A stretch of DNA of 60,136 nt from Pseudoxanthomonas taiwanensis (GTDB lineage Bacteria > Pseudomonadota > Gammaproteobacteria > Xanthomonadales > Xanthomonadaceae). Position numbers and translations under genes: made by a program. Shown piece after piece: positions 27,387 through 35,895 of this stretch. Under the pieces are notes generated by a model. The model worked only from the letters and a program-made list of their open reading frames with translations. It was not told the origin of the DNA and did not search any database. Position 1 is the first letter of the stretch. Every line of letters starts with the position of its first letter. Location of the stretch: NCBI RefSeq assembly GCF_010093135.1, contig NZ_PDWK01000008.1, positions 1 through 60,136 of the forward strand. Reading direction: 5' to 3'.

Positions 27387-29372
27387 ATGTCGCCCCCGGC
27401 CGCCATTCCGTTGTTCCCCCAGCGTCTGCGCCGGCCGTGGCTGGCAGGGCTGCTGGCCCTGCTGCTGCCCCTGTCCGCGACCGCACAGGGCGTGCCGGTC
27501 GATCCGGCGCGCGATGCAGCCATGCGCGAGGCCATCGCCGCCGCCCAGCGCGGCCGCCTGGATCCGGCGCGCGCCGAGGCGTTGCGCCAGGACCCGCGCT
27601 GGCCCTGGCTGGAATACGCGATGCTGGCGTACGACCTGGACAACGCCGACCCGGCGCGCGTGCGCGGCTTCCTGCAGCGCTACGACGGCCAGGCGGTGGC
27701 CGCCACCCTGCGCGCGCAGTGGCTGGCCTCGCTGGCCCGGCGCCAGCGCTGGAGCGAGCTGCTGGCCGACTGGCGACCGGTCGAGGACCCGGCGCTGCGC
27801 TGCGCGCGTCTTAACGCCCTGCACGCGCTGGACCGCGTGGACGCGGCCTGGATCGCGGAGGCGCGGGAGCTGTGGCGCAGCGGCAAGTCCAGGCCCGATG
27901 CCTGCGACGCCACCTTCGCCGCCCTGGCCGCGCGCGGCGGCCTGGACGACACCCTGCGCTGGGAGCGCTTCGATCTGGCCGTGGCCGAGGGCGAGACCGG
28001 CGTGGCGCGCGCGGCCACCCGCGGCCTGGCCGAACCGGCGCGGCGCCTGGCCGATGCCTACATCGCCTTCCTGCAGGCGCCCGACACCCGCGTCTCCGCC
28101 TGGCCGCGCGACGCACGCAGCCGCAAGGTCGCGGTGGCCGGCCTGGCCCGCCTGGCGCGCAAGGATCCGGACGCGGCCGAGCGCCTGCTGGGACAGCTGG
28201 CGCCGACCCTGCACCTGGACGAGTCCGAACGCGGCCAGGTGCTGTACGCCATCGCCCTGTGGACGGTGGCCTCGTACCTGCCCGGATCGGCGCGGCGGCT
28301 GGCGGCGGTGCCGGAGTCGGCCTACGACGAGCGCCTGCACGAGTGGCGGGCGCGCGAGGCCATCGCCCGCGGCGACTGGCGCGCGGCGCTGGATGCGCTG
28401 CGGCGGATGCCGGAGAAGCAGCGCGCCGATCCACGCTGGCAGTGGTTCCAGGCACGCATCCTGGAGAAGCTCGGCCAGGCCGCACAGGCCCGCCCGCTGC
28501 TGGAGCAGGCCGCGCGCACGGCCACCTTCCACGGCTTCCTGGCCGCCGACCGCCTGGACCGGCCCTATGCGCTGTGCCCGTGGCAGCCGGACGATCCGCC
28601 CGCGCTGCGTGCCGAGGTGGCGCGCGACCCGGCGCTGGTGCGCGCGCTGGCCCTGTACCGCATCGACCAGGCCGGCTGGGCGGTGCGCGAGTGGAACGAC
28701 GCGCTTTCGCGCTTCGACGACGCACGCCGCCGCGCCGCCGTGGCCCTGGCCCAGGAGCACGGCTGGTTCGACCGCGCGGTGTTCTCCCTGGGCAGGCAGC
28801 CGGAGGAGCAGCGCCTGTACACCCTGCGCTTCCCGCTGCACCACGACGCCGACATCCGCGCCGCGGCGCGCCGCCACGGCCTCGACCCGGCCTGGATCGC
28901 CGCCGAGATCCGCGCCGAGAGCATCTTCAACCCGCGCGCGCGCTCCAGCGCCGACGCCCGCGGCCTGATGCAGCTGCTGCCGTCCACCGCCGCCGGCGTG
29001 GCGCGCCGCCACGGCCTGGCCTACAACGGCCCGGACAGCCTGTACGAGCCCTCGCTCAACATCGCCCTGGGCAGCGCCTACCTGCGCGAGATGGAGGACA
29101 AGTACGGCGCCACCTACCAGGCCATCGCCGCCTACAACGCCGGCCCGACGCCGGTGGCGCGCTGGCTGGCGCAGCGCCCGTCGCACGACCCGGACCTGTG
29201 GATCGAGACCATCACCTACAAGGAGACCCGCGACTACGTGGCGCGGGTGCTGGCCTTCAGCGTGATCTACGACTGGCGCCTCAACGGCGACGCGCTGCCG
29301 GTGAGCCAGCGCCTGCTGGGCATCACCCAGGGCCGGCGCAAGGGCTTCGCCTGTCCGGACCCGGAGCCGTAG
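27387..29372 (+). CDS. slt: Soluble lytic murein transglycosylase
   Basis: Slt cleaves the glycan strands of peptidoglycan in the periplasm, giving 1,6-anhydro ends. The 661-residue protein has a signal peptide (LLALLLPLSATAQG), a long alpha-superhelical U/L domain, and the C-terminal SLT domain. That domain shows AEIRAESIFNPRARS with catalytic E511, GLMQLLPSTA, and AAYNAGPTPVARWL. I chose the ATG at 27387; a TTG 18 nt upstream also opens the frame. A lone LacZ-like regulator or partner is not seen; cca follows 78 bp later. Confidence 0.94.
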   Translation: MSPPAAIPLFPQRLRRPWLAGLLALLLPLSATAQGVPVDPARDAAMREAIAAAQRGRLDPARAEALRQDPRWPWLEYAMLAYDLDNADPARVRGFLQRYDGQAVAATLRAQWLASLARRQRWSELLADWRPVEDPALRCARLNALHALDRVDAAWIAEARELWRSGKSRPDACDATFAALAARGGLDDTLRWERFDLAVAEGETGVARAATRGLAEPARRLADAYIAFLQAPDTRVSAWPRDARSRKVAVAGLARLARKDPDAAERLLGQLAPTLHLDESERGQVLYAIALWTVASYLPGSARRLAAVPESAYDERLHEWRAREAIARGDWRAALDALRRMPEKQRADPRWQWFQARILEKLGQAAQARPLLEQAARTATFHGFLAADRLDRPYALCPWQPDDPPALRAEVARDPALVRALALYRIDQAGWAVREWNDALSRFDDARRRAAVALAQEHGWFDRAVFSLGRQPEEQRLYTLRFPLHHDADIRAAARRHGLDPAWIAAEIRAESIFNPRARSSADARGLMQLLPSTAAGVARRHGLAYNGPDSLYEPSLNIALGSAYLREMEDKYGATYQAIAAYNAGPTPVARWLAQRPSHDPDLWIETITYKETRDYVARVLAFSVIYDWRLNGDALPVSQRLLGITQGRRKGFACPDPEP

Positions 29373-29450
29373 GCCGTCCAGCCCGCCTTCTTCCTGCGGC
29401 GAGAAGCCCCGCACGCCGACGCGGCCCGGCCACGCGCTACGATGCCACGC

Positions 29451-30689
29451 ATGGAAACCTATCTCGTCGGCGGCGCGGTCCGTGATGAACTGCTCGGGCT
29501 GCCGCCGGGCGACCGCGACTGGGTGGTCGTGGGCGCCACCCCGCAGCAGATGCTCCAGGCAGGCTTCCGCTCCGTGGGCCGCGACTTCCCCGTGTTCCTG
29601 CACCCGGAAACCGGCGAGGAGTACGCGCTGGCGCGCACCGAGCGCAAGAGCGGACGCGGCCACCGCGGCTTCGTGGTGGACGCCGATCCCTCGGTGACCC
29701 TGGAGCAGGACCTGCAGCGGCGCGACTTCACCATCAACGCCATCGCCCGCGCGCCCGATGGCACCCTGGTCGACCCCTGGGGCGGCGTCGCCGACCTCGA
29801 GGCGCGCGTGCTGCGGCATATCGGCCCGGCCTTCGCCGAGGATCCGCTGCGCGTGCTGCGCGCGGCGCGCTTCATGGCCCGCTTCGCGCCGCTGGGCTTC
29901 ACCGTGGCCCCGGAGACGCTGGCGCTGATGCGCCGGATGGCCGCCAGTGGCGAGCTGGAGACGCTGGTGGCCGAGCGCGTCTGGCAGGAGCTGCGCAAGG
30001 CACTGGCCTCGCCGCGGCCCTCGGCCTTCCTGGCCACGCTGCGCGCCTGCGGCGCGCTGGCGGTGGTGCTGCCGGAGGTGGACGCGCTGTACGGCGTGCC
30101 GCAGCGGCCCGAATACCACCCCGAGGTGGACACCGGCCGCCACCAGGAACTGGTCAGCGACATGGCCGCGCGCCTGGCCCCGGGCGACGACCTGGTCGGC
30201 TTCGCCGCCCTCACCCACGACCTGGGCAAGGCCCTGACCCCGGCGCACGTGCTGCCGCGGCACATCGGCCATGAAAGCGCCGGGCTCAAACCGCTGGCGG
30301 CGCTGTGCGAGCGCCTGCGCGTACCCGTGGCGCACCGGCGCCTGGCCGAGGCGGTGTGCCGCGAGCACCTGAACGTGCACCGCCTGGCCGAGCTGCGCGA
30401 CGCCACCGTGCTGGAGCTGCTGGAGCGCTGCGACGCCTTCCGCCAGCCGCGGCGCATCGCCCAGGTCGCCCTGGCCTGCGAGGCCGACAAGCGCGGCCGC
30501 CTGGGCCACGAGGAGGATGCCTACCCGCAGGGGCCGGAGCTGTGCCGGCTGCACGCCGCCGCCGCCGCGGTCAACGCCCGCGACCTGGCCGGGGCAGGCC
30601 GGCTGTCCGGGCCGGAGATCGGCCGCGCCGTGCAGCGCGCGCGGATCGAGGCCATCGCCCGCGCCCGCACCCTGCGCCGCCCCCCGTAG
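29451..30689 (+). CDS. cca: tRNA CCA-adding enzyme (multifunctional, with HD domain)
   Basis: Cca adds or repairs the 3' CCA end of tRNAs. From the ATG at 29451 the protein has 412 residues, the same as E. coli Cca. It has [15 protein letters not shown] (binding loop), the acidic pair in [30 protein letters not shown], and an HD phosphohydrolase domain with [10 protein letters not shown] around residue 255, typical of the gamma-proteobacterial type. An ATG 9 nt upstream is possible but adds residues not found in the family. Confidence 0.96.
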   Translation: METYLVGGAVRDELLGLPPGDRDWVVVGATPQQMLQAGFRSVGRDFPVFLHPETGEEYALARTERKSGRGHRGFVVDADPSVTLEQDLQRRDFTINAIARAPDGTLVDPWGGVADLEARVLRHIGPAFAEDPLRVLRAARFMARFAPLGFTVAPETLALMRRMAASGELETLVAERVWQELRKALASPRPSAFLATLRACGALAVVLPEVDALYGVPQRPEYHPEVDTGRHQELVSDMAARLAPGDDLVGFAALTHDLGKALTPAHVLPRHIGHESAGLKPLAALCERLRVPVAHRRLAEAVCREHLNVHRLAELRDATVLELLERCDAFRQPRRIAQVALACEADKRGRLGHEEDAYPQGPELCRLHAAAAAVNARDLAGAGRLSGPEIGRAVQRARIEAIARARTLRRPP

Positions 30690-30696
30690 CCGCCCG

Positions 30697-30719
30697 GCGC
30701 CGGCACAGGCCGCCGGCGC
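30697..30719 (+). terminator. Weak hairpin after cca
   Basis: An 8-bp stem GCGCCGGC / GCCGGCGC with a 7-nt loop begins just after the cca stop. No T run follows, so it is at most a weak terminator. Confidence 0.3.
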
Positions 30720-30800
30720 GGTGTCGATTCCGCCGCCCTCCGCCCGTCGCCAGGACAGGCGGGCCGCTCCCGGCCCGCCATCGGCAGGGAGGAGACAACG

Positions 30801-31025
30801 ATGGCCTACGTGGATGGTTTCGTGATCCCGGTGCCGCAGGCGCGGCTGGCCGACTACCGGGTGGTGGTGTTCTCCTGGATCCGCTACCGCTCGCGCGCGC
30901 ACCGCGACCGGGTCAACGCCAGGGTCATGGCCGACCCGCGCCTGCAGCGCATGGCCGCATCCGACATGCCCTTCGACGGCAAGCGCATGTTCTTCGGCGG
31001 CTTCAAGCCCATGGTCGAGTTCTGA
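30801..31025 (+). CDS. DUF1428 (YbaA-like) protein, internally deleted
   Basis: A 74-residue protein. Residues 1-20 (MAYVDGFVIPVPQARLADYR) match the start of DUF1428 proteins such as E. coli YbaA. Residues 21-74 (VVVFSWIRYRS, MPFDGKRMFFGGF) match the end. The roughly 43 residues that normally lie between, ending before VVFSW, are missing in frame. Full members have about 117 residues. A strong ribosome site (GGGAGGAGACAACG) precedes the ATG, so a short protein is probably still made, but its fold is likely broken. The YCII gene follows after 14 bp. Confidence 0.8.
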   Translation: MAYVDGFVIPVPQARLADYRVVVFSWIRYRSRAHRDRVNARVMADPRLQRMAASDMPFDGKRMFFGGFKPMVEF

Positions 31026-31039
31026 CCCGGGAGGCCGCC

Positions 31040-31429
31040 ATGCGCGTGATGGTGCTGGTCAAAGCCACGCCCAGCTCGGAGTCCGGCGTGCTGCCGGACC
31101 GGCAGCGGCTGGCCGAGATGGGGCGCTACAACGAGGCGCTGGTGAAGGCCGGCATCCTGCTGGCCGGTGCGGGCCTGCAACCCAGCGCCCGCGGCGTGCG
31201 GGTGCGGTTCTCCGGCAGCGCGCGCAGCGTCAGCGACGGCCCGTTCCCGCACACCGGCGAGCTGGTGGCCGGCTTCTGGCTGTGGCAGGTGCGCTCGCTG
31301 GAGGAGGCGATCGAATGGGTGCGCCGCTGCCCCAACCCGATGCCGGAGGACAGCGAGATCGAGATTCGCCCGCTGTACGAGGACGAGGACCTGGAGCGTG
31401 CGCTGGCGGTGGAAGGTGACGGTGGATGA
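31040..31429 (+). CDS. YCII-related / DGPF-domain protein
   Basis: A 129-residue cytosolic protein of the YCII/DGPF family, starting MRVMVLVKATPSSESG, with the name-giving DGPF in SDGPFPHTGELVAGFW and later RCPNPMPEDSEIEIRPLYE. DGPF genes are the regular companions of ECF42-type sigma factors. Such a sigma factor lies 1.5 kb downstream on the same strand, separated by three minus-strand genes. The biochemical role is unknown; the ferredoxin-like YCII fold suggests small-molecule chemistry. It is 14 bp after the DUF1428 gene. Confidence 0.87.
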   Translation: MRVMVLVKATPSSESGVLPDRQRLAEMGRYNEALVKAGILLAGAGLQPSARGVRVRFSGSARSVSDGPFPHTGELVAGFWLWQVRSLEEAIEWVRRCPNPMPEDSEIEIRPLYEDEDLERALAVEGDGG

Positions 31430-31465
31430 GGCGCACGTCCAACGCCGTCCGGTCGCGGCGCCGCG

Positions 31466-31642
31466 TCAGCCGGTGCCGCGCGCCTGCGCCGGCAGCACCA
31501 CGATCAGCAGCGTGGCCAGCGGCCCGATGAAGAGCGAGCCCAGCCACCAGCCCAGGCCCCTGCGGCCCTTGCACTGGGCCAGGCCGGCGTTGATCAGCGA
31601 CAGCGTGCCCCAGCCGACGAAGAATCCGGAACCGGCTTCCAT
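31466..31642 (-). CDS. Small two-helix membrane protein (58 residues)
   Basis: A 58-residue protein with a good ribosome site (GGAGGCACC before the ATG at 31642). It has two hydrophobic stretches: about residues 5-18 (GFFVGWGTLSLINAG) and 33-52 (LGSLFIGPLATLLIVVL), joined by a basic loop (CKGRRG). It resembles the small superinfection-exclusion-like or two-helix inner-membrane proteins, but I do not recognise a family. It is convergent with the YCII gene. Confidence 0.65.
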   Translation of the reverse strand: MEAGSGFFVGWGTLSLINAGLAQCKGRRGLGWWLGSLFIGPLATLLIVVLPAQARGTG

Positions 31643-31712
31643 GGTGCCTCCGCGAACGTGTGCAGCGGCGATTGTGCGTGGTGCCGGGCCCGCGCGCCAC
31701 GCCGCGGCGCGC

Positions 31713-32150
31713 TCAGCCGCCGCCGGCGCGCTCCCAGGAGGCCACCGGGCCGGGCCGCACCCGGAACAGCGGATGGCAGCGCGGTTCGGCCACCCCGCGC
31801 CAGCGCTCCAGCACCTGCGGGCTGCGCACGGCCAGCTTGGCCTGCAGGTGGCGCCATTCCAGCGCCAGCTGGCCGGTGGCCACCGGGATGGGCGCCGCAT
31901 CGGCCGGCGGCCCGAGCCTGGCCGCGTCGAAGGCGTAGCCACGCCGCGCGGCCTCGGCGTGCACCGCGGCCAGGTAGGCGCGGATGGCCGCCACGGGCCG
32001 GGGATGTTCGCGGAAACGCTGCAGTTGCGGGTGCCGGGTATAGCCGCGCGTGCGCCCTTCCAGCACCGCCAGCGCCAGCAGCGCCTCGCGCCACAGCGCC
32101 ACCAGGCCCTTGCCGTCCAGGTAGCACGGATGCAGCGACCACAGTCGCAC
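31713..32150 (-). CDS. Pyrimidine dimer DNA glycosylase-like protein (Pyr_excise)
   Basis: A 145-residue protein that resembles the pyrimidine-dimer DNA glycosylase / endonuclease V family (PF03013). The N-terminal RLWSLHPCYLDGKGLVALWR, then EGRTRGYTRHPQLQRFR, and LEWRHLQAKL near the C-terminus fit the bacterial members. T4-type enzymes cut at UV-induced thymine dimers. The best start is GTG at 32150, preceded by GGGGAGGAGAAC; it places the conserved RLW at the N-terminus as in the family. An upstream ATG at 32249 would add 33 unrelated residues. Confidence 0.78.
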   Translation of the reverse strand: MRLWSLHPCYLDGKGLVALWREALLALAVLEGRTRGYTRHPQLQRFREHPRPVAAIRAYLAAVHAEAARRGYAFDAARLGPPADAAPIPVATGQLALEWRHLQAKLAVRSPQVLERWRGVAEPRCHPLFRVRPGPVASWERAGGG

Positions 32151-32337
32151 GTTCTCCTCCCCGATGGCCGGCTCGTCCACCCGCTTGTCCATGCAGCGGA
32201 CGTGGCGCAGTGGCGGAGCGGCGATCCCTTCCACGCGCACGCCGCTCACCCGGCCCGCCCGCCGCCGCGCGGGTCGGCTGGCCGGATGGTAGCGCCCCGG
32301 CCGTGGCCGGGCGTGATGGCCGGCGCGGGCGGGTGGG

Positions 32338-32787
32338 TCAGCCCACCCTGCCCAGGGACAGCGCCTTCAATGCGGCCAGCCAGCCGGCCAGGGTCAGCAG
32401 ATGCCGGCCATGGTTGGCGGCCCTCCACTGCGCGAGCGTGGCCTTCACCTCGGCCTCGGGCAGGCCGTCGGCGCCCATCAGCCGGGCCATGGTCGGGATG
32501 AAGTAGCCGAAGGTGGCGATGCGCTCGACCAGGACGATGCACGCGGCGGCCAGCAACCAGCCGCGCACCGGCGCGGGCGACCACCAGCCGGCGAAGAACG
32601 CGGCCAGGGTCAGCAGGGTCAGCGGCACCGTGGTCACGTACACCCAGAACATCAGGCCGGTGTTCGGCCACTGCCGCGTCGGCAGCCCGGCCCATCGCGG
32701 CACCACCACCCGCGCCTCGTACAGGCCGGCGCCGAAGGCGATGCCGAGATTGATGACGAACAGCCAGAGAACGGTTTCCTTCCACAT
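32338..32787 (-). CDS. DUF1772-like four-helix membrane protein
   Basis: A 149-residue inner-membrane protein with four predicted helices. The first (LWLFVINLGIAFGAGLYEARVV) and the later FGYFIPTMARLM region resemble the DUF1772 / anthrone-oxygenase-like family. The function in bacteria is unknown. It is one of three minus-strand genes lying between the YCII gene and the ECF sigma gene. The regions on both sides (32151-32337 and 32788-32977) hold no other gene I can support. Confidence 0.65.
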   Translation of the reverse strand: MWKETVLWLFVINLGIAFGAGLYEARVVVPRWAGLPTRQWPNTGLMFWVYVTTVPLTLLTLAAFFAGWWSPAPVRGWLLAAACIVLVERIATFGYFIPTMARLMGADGLPEAEVKATLAQWRAANHGRHLLTLAGWLAALKALSLGRVG

Positions 32788-32977
32788 GGCACTTAACGAG
32801 AAAGACCTGGAATCCGCCCCCCCGTCCCCCCGGCGTGGCGTTGCCCGGAGGCGGCCCGCGCCGGCGCGGCCAGGGAGCGCCCAACCCTACCGGACCGGTG
32901 TCCGCCCATGCCTGAATCCTCCTTCACGCCTCGGCGCCGCGCTTGCCGCGGGCCGGCGCCGGGGCTGTGATGCGGGC

Positions 32978-34270
32978 ATGGCCCCGCATCCGCACCAGGC
33001 CGACATCCACCGCACCATCGACGCCGTCTGGCGCATGGAGTCGGCGCGCGGGATCGCCGGCCTGGTGCACATCGTCCGCGACGTGGGCCTGGCCGAGGAG
33101 CTGGCCCAGGACGCGCTGGTGGCGGCGCTGGAGAAGTGGCCGGAGGACGGCGTGCCGGACAACCCCGGCGCGTGGCTGATGACCACCGCGCGCAACCGCG
33201 CCATCGACCGGCTGCGCCACCTGAAGCTGCGCGAGGAGAAACACCTCCAGGTGGCCTGGGAACTGGAGCAGATGCAGGAGGAGGCGGCGCGGCGCCACGA
33301 GCAGCTGCTGGACGACGCGGTCGGCGACGACGTGCTGCGGCTGATGTTCATCGCCTGCCATCCTGTGCTGCCGCAGGAATCGCGCGTGGCCCTCACCCTG
33401 CGCCTGCTCGGCGGCCTGGAGACCGGCGAGATCGCCCGCGCCTTCCTCGCCAACGAGGCCACCGTGGCCCAGCGCATCGTCCGCGCCAAGCGCACCCTCG
33501 CCGAGGCCGGGGTGCCGTTCGAGATCCCGCGGCGCGAGGAGCTGCCCGAACGCCTGGCGGCGGTGCTGGGCGTGATCTACCTGGTCTTCAACGAGGGCTA
33601 CGCCGCCACCGCCGGCGACGACTGGATCCGTCCGGCGCTGTGCGAGGAGGCCATGCGCCTTGGCCGCGTGCTGGCCGGGCTGATGCCGGAGGAACCGGAG
33701 GTGCATGGCCTGGTGGCGCTGATGGAGCTGCAGGCCTCGCGCCTGCACGCGCGCACCACGCCCGACGGGCGTCCGGTCCTGCTGATGGACCAGGACCGCT
33801 CGCGCTGGGACCGGTTGCTGATCGGCCGCGGCCTGGCCGCGCTGGAGCGCGCCGAACGCCTGGCCGATCCGCCGGGACCCTACACGCTGCAGGCGGCCAT
33901 CGCCGCCTGTCACGCGCGCGCGCTGACCGCCGCCGAGACCGACTGGGCGCGGATCGTGGCGTTGTACGACGCGCTGCTGCGCTGCCTGCCCTCGCCGGTG
34001 GTGGCGCTCAACCGCGCGGTGGCGGTGTCCATGGCCGCAGGTCCGGAAGCGGCGCTGCCGCTGGTCGATGCGCTGCTGGACGAGCCCAAGCTGTCCAGCT
34101 ACCACCCGCTGCCCAGCGTGCGCGGCGACCTGCTGTTCCGGCTCGGCCGCCTGCACGAGGCGCGCGCCGAGTTCGAACGCGCCGCCGGGCTGACCGCCAA
34201 CGCGCGCGAACGCGAGCTGCTGGTCGCGCGCGCGGCGCGCTGCCTGGAGATGGCCGCGGCCGCGGGCTGA
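32978..34270 (+). CDS. ECF42-type RNA polymerase sigma factor with C-terminal extension
   Basis: A 430-residue protein of the large ECF group (ECF42). Sigma region 2 (residues ~10-75, VGLAEELAQDALVAALEKW, then NPGAWLMTTARNRAIDRLR) is followed by sigma-4 (RLLGGLETGEIARAF, EATVAQRIVRAKR). About 230 further residues (DUF6596 and a TPR-like helical end, VRGDLLFRLGRLHEARAEFE) follow. These sigma factors lack anti-sigma partners and are thought to be controlled through their own C-terminal domain. DGPF proteins such as the YCII gene upstream are their usual targets. The ATG at 32978 starts the conserved N-terminus; the long open frame upstream is not coding. Confidence 0.9.
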   Translation: MAPHPHQADIHRTIDAVWRMESARGIAGLVHIVRDVGLAEELAQDALVAALEKWPEDGVPDNPGAWLMTTARNRAIDRLRHLKLREEKHLQVAWELEQMQEEAARRHEQLLDDAVGDDVLRLMFIACHPVLPQESRVALTLRLLGGLETGEIARAFLANEATVAQRIVRAKRTLAEAGVPFEIPRREELPERLAAVLGVIYLVFNEGYAATAGDDWIRPALCEEAMRLGRVLAGLMPEEPEVHGLVALMELQASRLHARTTPDGRPVLLMDQDRSRWDRLLIGRGLAALERAERLADPPGPYTLQAAIAACHARALTAAETDWARIVALYDALLRCLPSPVVALNRAVAVSMAAGPEAALPLVDALLDEPKLSSYHPLPSVRGDLLFRLGRLHEARAEFERAAGLTANARERELLVARAARCLEMAAAAG

Positions 34271-34271
34271 A

Positions 34272-34562
34272 GCGGCCGCGGCGCCCAGATCCGCAGGTGC
34301 CAGCCGGACCGGTCCATGGCGCGCGCCACCAGCCACCAGAAGCCGGTGAAGGCCGGGGCGAAGGCCAGCGACGGCAGGTACGGCCCGACCGCGGCGCCAT
34401 CCACGCGGCGAAGCCGTGGCGGTACAGCGGCTCCCCGGCGCCCCACGCGGACAGCACGTACACCATCGCCGCCGAATCCGTGTAGTCGCCCGGAGTGTTG
34501 ACCGGCAGCATCGCGGCCACGGTCAGCCCGCGCAGGGCGTCGGCCGGGGTGTAGCGGGTCAC
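34272..34562 (-). pseudogene. nagX: nagX-like (acetyltransferase-type membrane protein) remnant
   Basis: The stretch begins with GTG at 34562, overlapping the nagA stop as GTGA, and reads TRYTPADALRGLTVAAML, the usual N-terminus of NagX/heparan-glucosaminide acetyltransferase-like proteins. It then jumps to SAAMVYVLSAWGAGEPLYRH, a typical C-terminal segment, and after a frame change near 34390-34400 continues PYLPSLAFAPAFTGFWWLV. Intact NagX has about 350-400 residues; most of the middle is missing and a frameshift follows. This is a decayed gene, not a short functional one. NagX in xanthomonads sits in the N-acetylglucosamine cluster next to nagA. Confidence 0.72.
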
Positions 34563-35701
34563 GCCACCACCGGCACACCGCCGATCCAGGTCCGGCGCAC
34601 CGTCAGGGCGTCGTCCAGCAGCACCAGGTCCGCGCGCAGGCCCGGCGCGATGCGGCCCATGCGGTCGTCCACGCCGAGGAACTGCGCCGGATAGGTGGAG
34701 GCCATGCGCGCCGCCTCGGCCAGCGGCAGGCCCAGCAGGTGCACGCAGTTGCGCACCGCGGTGGCCATGTCCAGCGCCGAGCCGGCCAGGGCACCCTCGG
34801 CGTTGCGCACCACCCCGTCCACCGCGGTGATGGTCTGCCCGTACAGCTGGAAGCTGGGGCTGTCGGCGCCGACCATGGGCATGGCGTCGGTGACCAGGAA
34901 CAGCTTGCCGCGCGGCTTGGCCGCCAGCGCCGCGCGCAGGCTGGCCGGGTGCACGTGCACGCCGTCGACGATGATCCCGCACCAGCTGTCGCGGTCCTCC
35001 AGCGCCGCGCCCACCGCGCCCGGCTCACGCCCCTGCAGCGGCGACATGGCATTGTACAGGTGGGTGAAGCCGCGCACGCCGGCGTCCAGGCCGGCGCGGA
35101 TCTCCTCGTAGCTGCCGTTGGTGTGGCCGGCGCAGACGATGGCCCCGCGGCGCACGAGGCTGCGGATGGTGTCCAGCGGCACGCGCTCGGGCGCCAGGGT
35201 GACGAGGGTGATGCCGTTGTCCAGCGCGGTGGCCATGGCGACCTCGGCCTCGTCCGGCACGCGGAACTTGCCGGCGTCGTGCGTGCCCTTGCGCGCCGGC
35301 GCCAGGTACGGGCCTTCCAGGTGGATGCCCAGCACGCCCGGCACGCCGATGGCGATGGCCTGGCGCGCGGCGCGTACGGCGCGCTCCATCACCTCGGCCT
35401 CGTCGCTGATCAGGGTGGGCAGGAAGGCGGTGGTGCCGAAGCGGATGTGCGCGCGGCCGATGGCGGCGATGCCTTCCGGCGTGGGGTCGTTGTTGAACAG
35501 CACGCCGCCGCCGCCGTTGACCTGCACGTCGATGAAACCCGGCAGCAGGAAACCGCCGTCCAGGTCCAGGCCCTGGTCCGCGTCCGCATGCTCCGGCGGC
35601 ACCAGGCCGGCGATGCGGCCGTTCTCCACCAGCACCGCGACGTCGTCGCGGAAACCCTCGTCGGTCAGGACCCGGGCGTTGGCCAGCGCCACTGTCGTCA
35701 T
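34559..35701 (-). CDS. nagA: N-acetylglucosamine-6-phosphate deacetylase
   Basis: NagA removes the acetyl group from GlcNAc-6-phosphate in chitin and cell-wall sugar recycling. The 380-residue amidohydrolase has GFIDVQVNGGGG near the N-terminus, LGIHLEGPYLAPARKGTHD with the metal-binding glutamate, CAGHTNGSYEEI and FTHLYNAMSPLQGREPG with the histidine ligands, and LVTDAMP with the catalytic aspartate. The start ATG is at 35701. It is divergent from a glucokinase-like kinase gene and is followed by the nagX remnant. nagB, nagP and nagR are not seen in the window. Confidence 0.94.
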   Translation of the reverse strand: MTTVALANARVLTDEGFRDDVAVLVENGRIAGLVPPEHADADQGLDLDGGFLLPGFIDVQVNGGGGVLFNNDPTPEGIAAIGRAHIRFGTTAFLPTLISDEAEVMERAVRAARQAIAIGVPGVLGIHLEGPYLAPARKGTHDAGKFRVPDEAEVAMATALDNGITLVTLAPERVPLDTIRSLVRRGAIVCAGHTNGSYEEIRAGLDAGVRGFTHLYNAMSPLQGREPGAVGAALEDRDSWCGIIVDGVHVHPASLRAALAAKPRGKLFLVTDAMPMVGADSPSFQLYGQTITAVDGVVRNAEGALAGSALDMATAVRNCVHLLGLPLAEAARMASTYPAQFLGVDDRMGRIAPGLRADLVLLDDALTVRRTWIGGVPVVA

Positions 35702-35895
35702 CACACCGTCTCCGTGACCTTGTCCAGATGCGGGGGCACGTCCGGATTGTGCCCCCGGCGCCGGGCCCGCGCACCCTCCACGCCGTACGCGACGGCCCGG
35801 CTCGGCGGCGTTGACACCCGCCCCCCTCGCCCCGAGACTGCCTGCCGCCCTGCCCATAGCGCCGGCCACGGTGCCCGCGACCCACGGAAATCCGC

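Noticed and set aside
27360-30902. A 1180-residue open frame on the minus strand
   Set aside because: It runs opposite slt and cca, both clearly coding, and is Arg/Gln/Gly-rich with no domain.
35811-35816. TTGACA upstream of the glucokinase-like gene
   Set aside because: No convincing -10 at 16-18 bp; mentioned only in the gene note.
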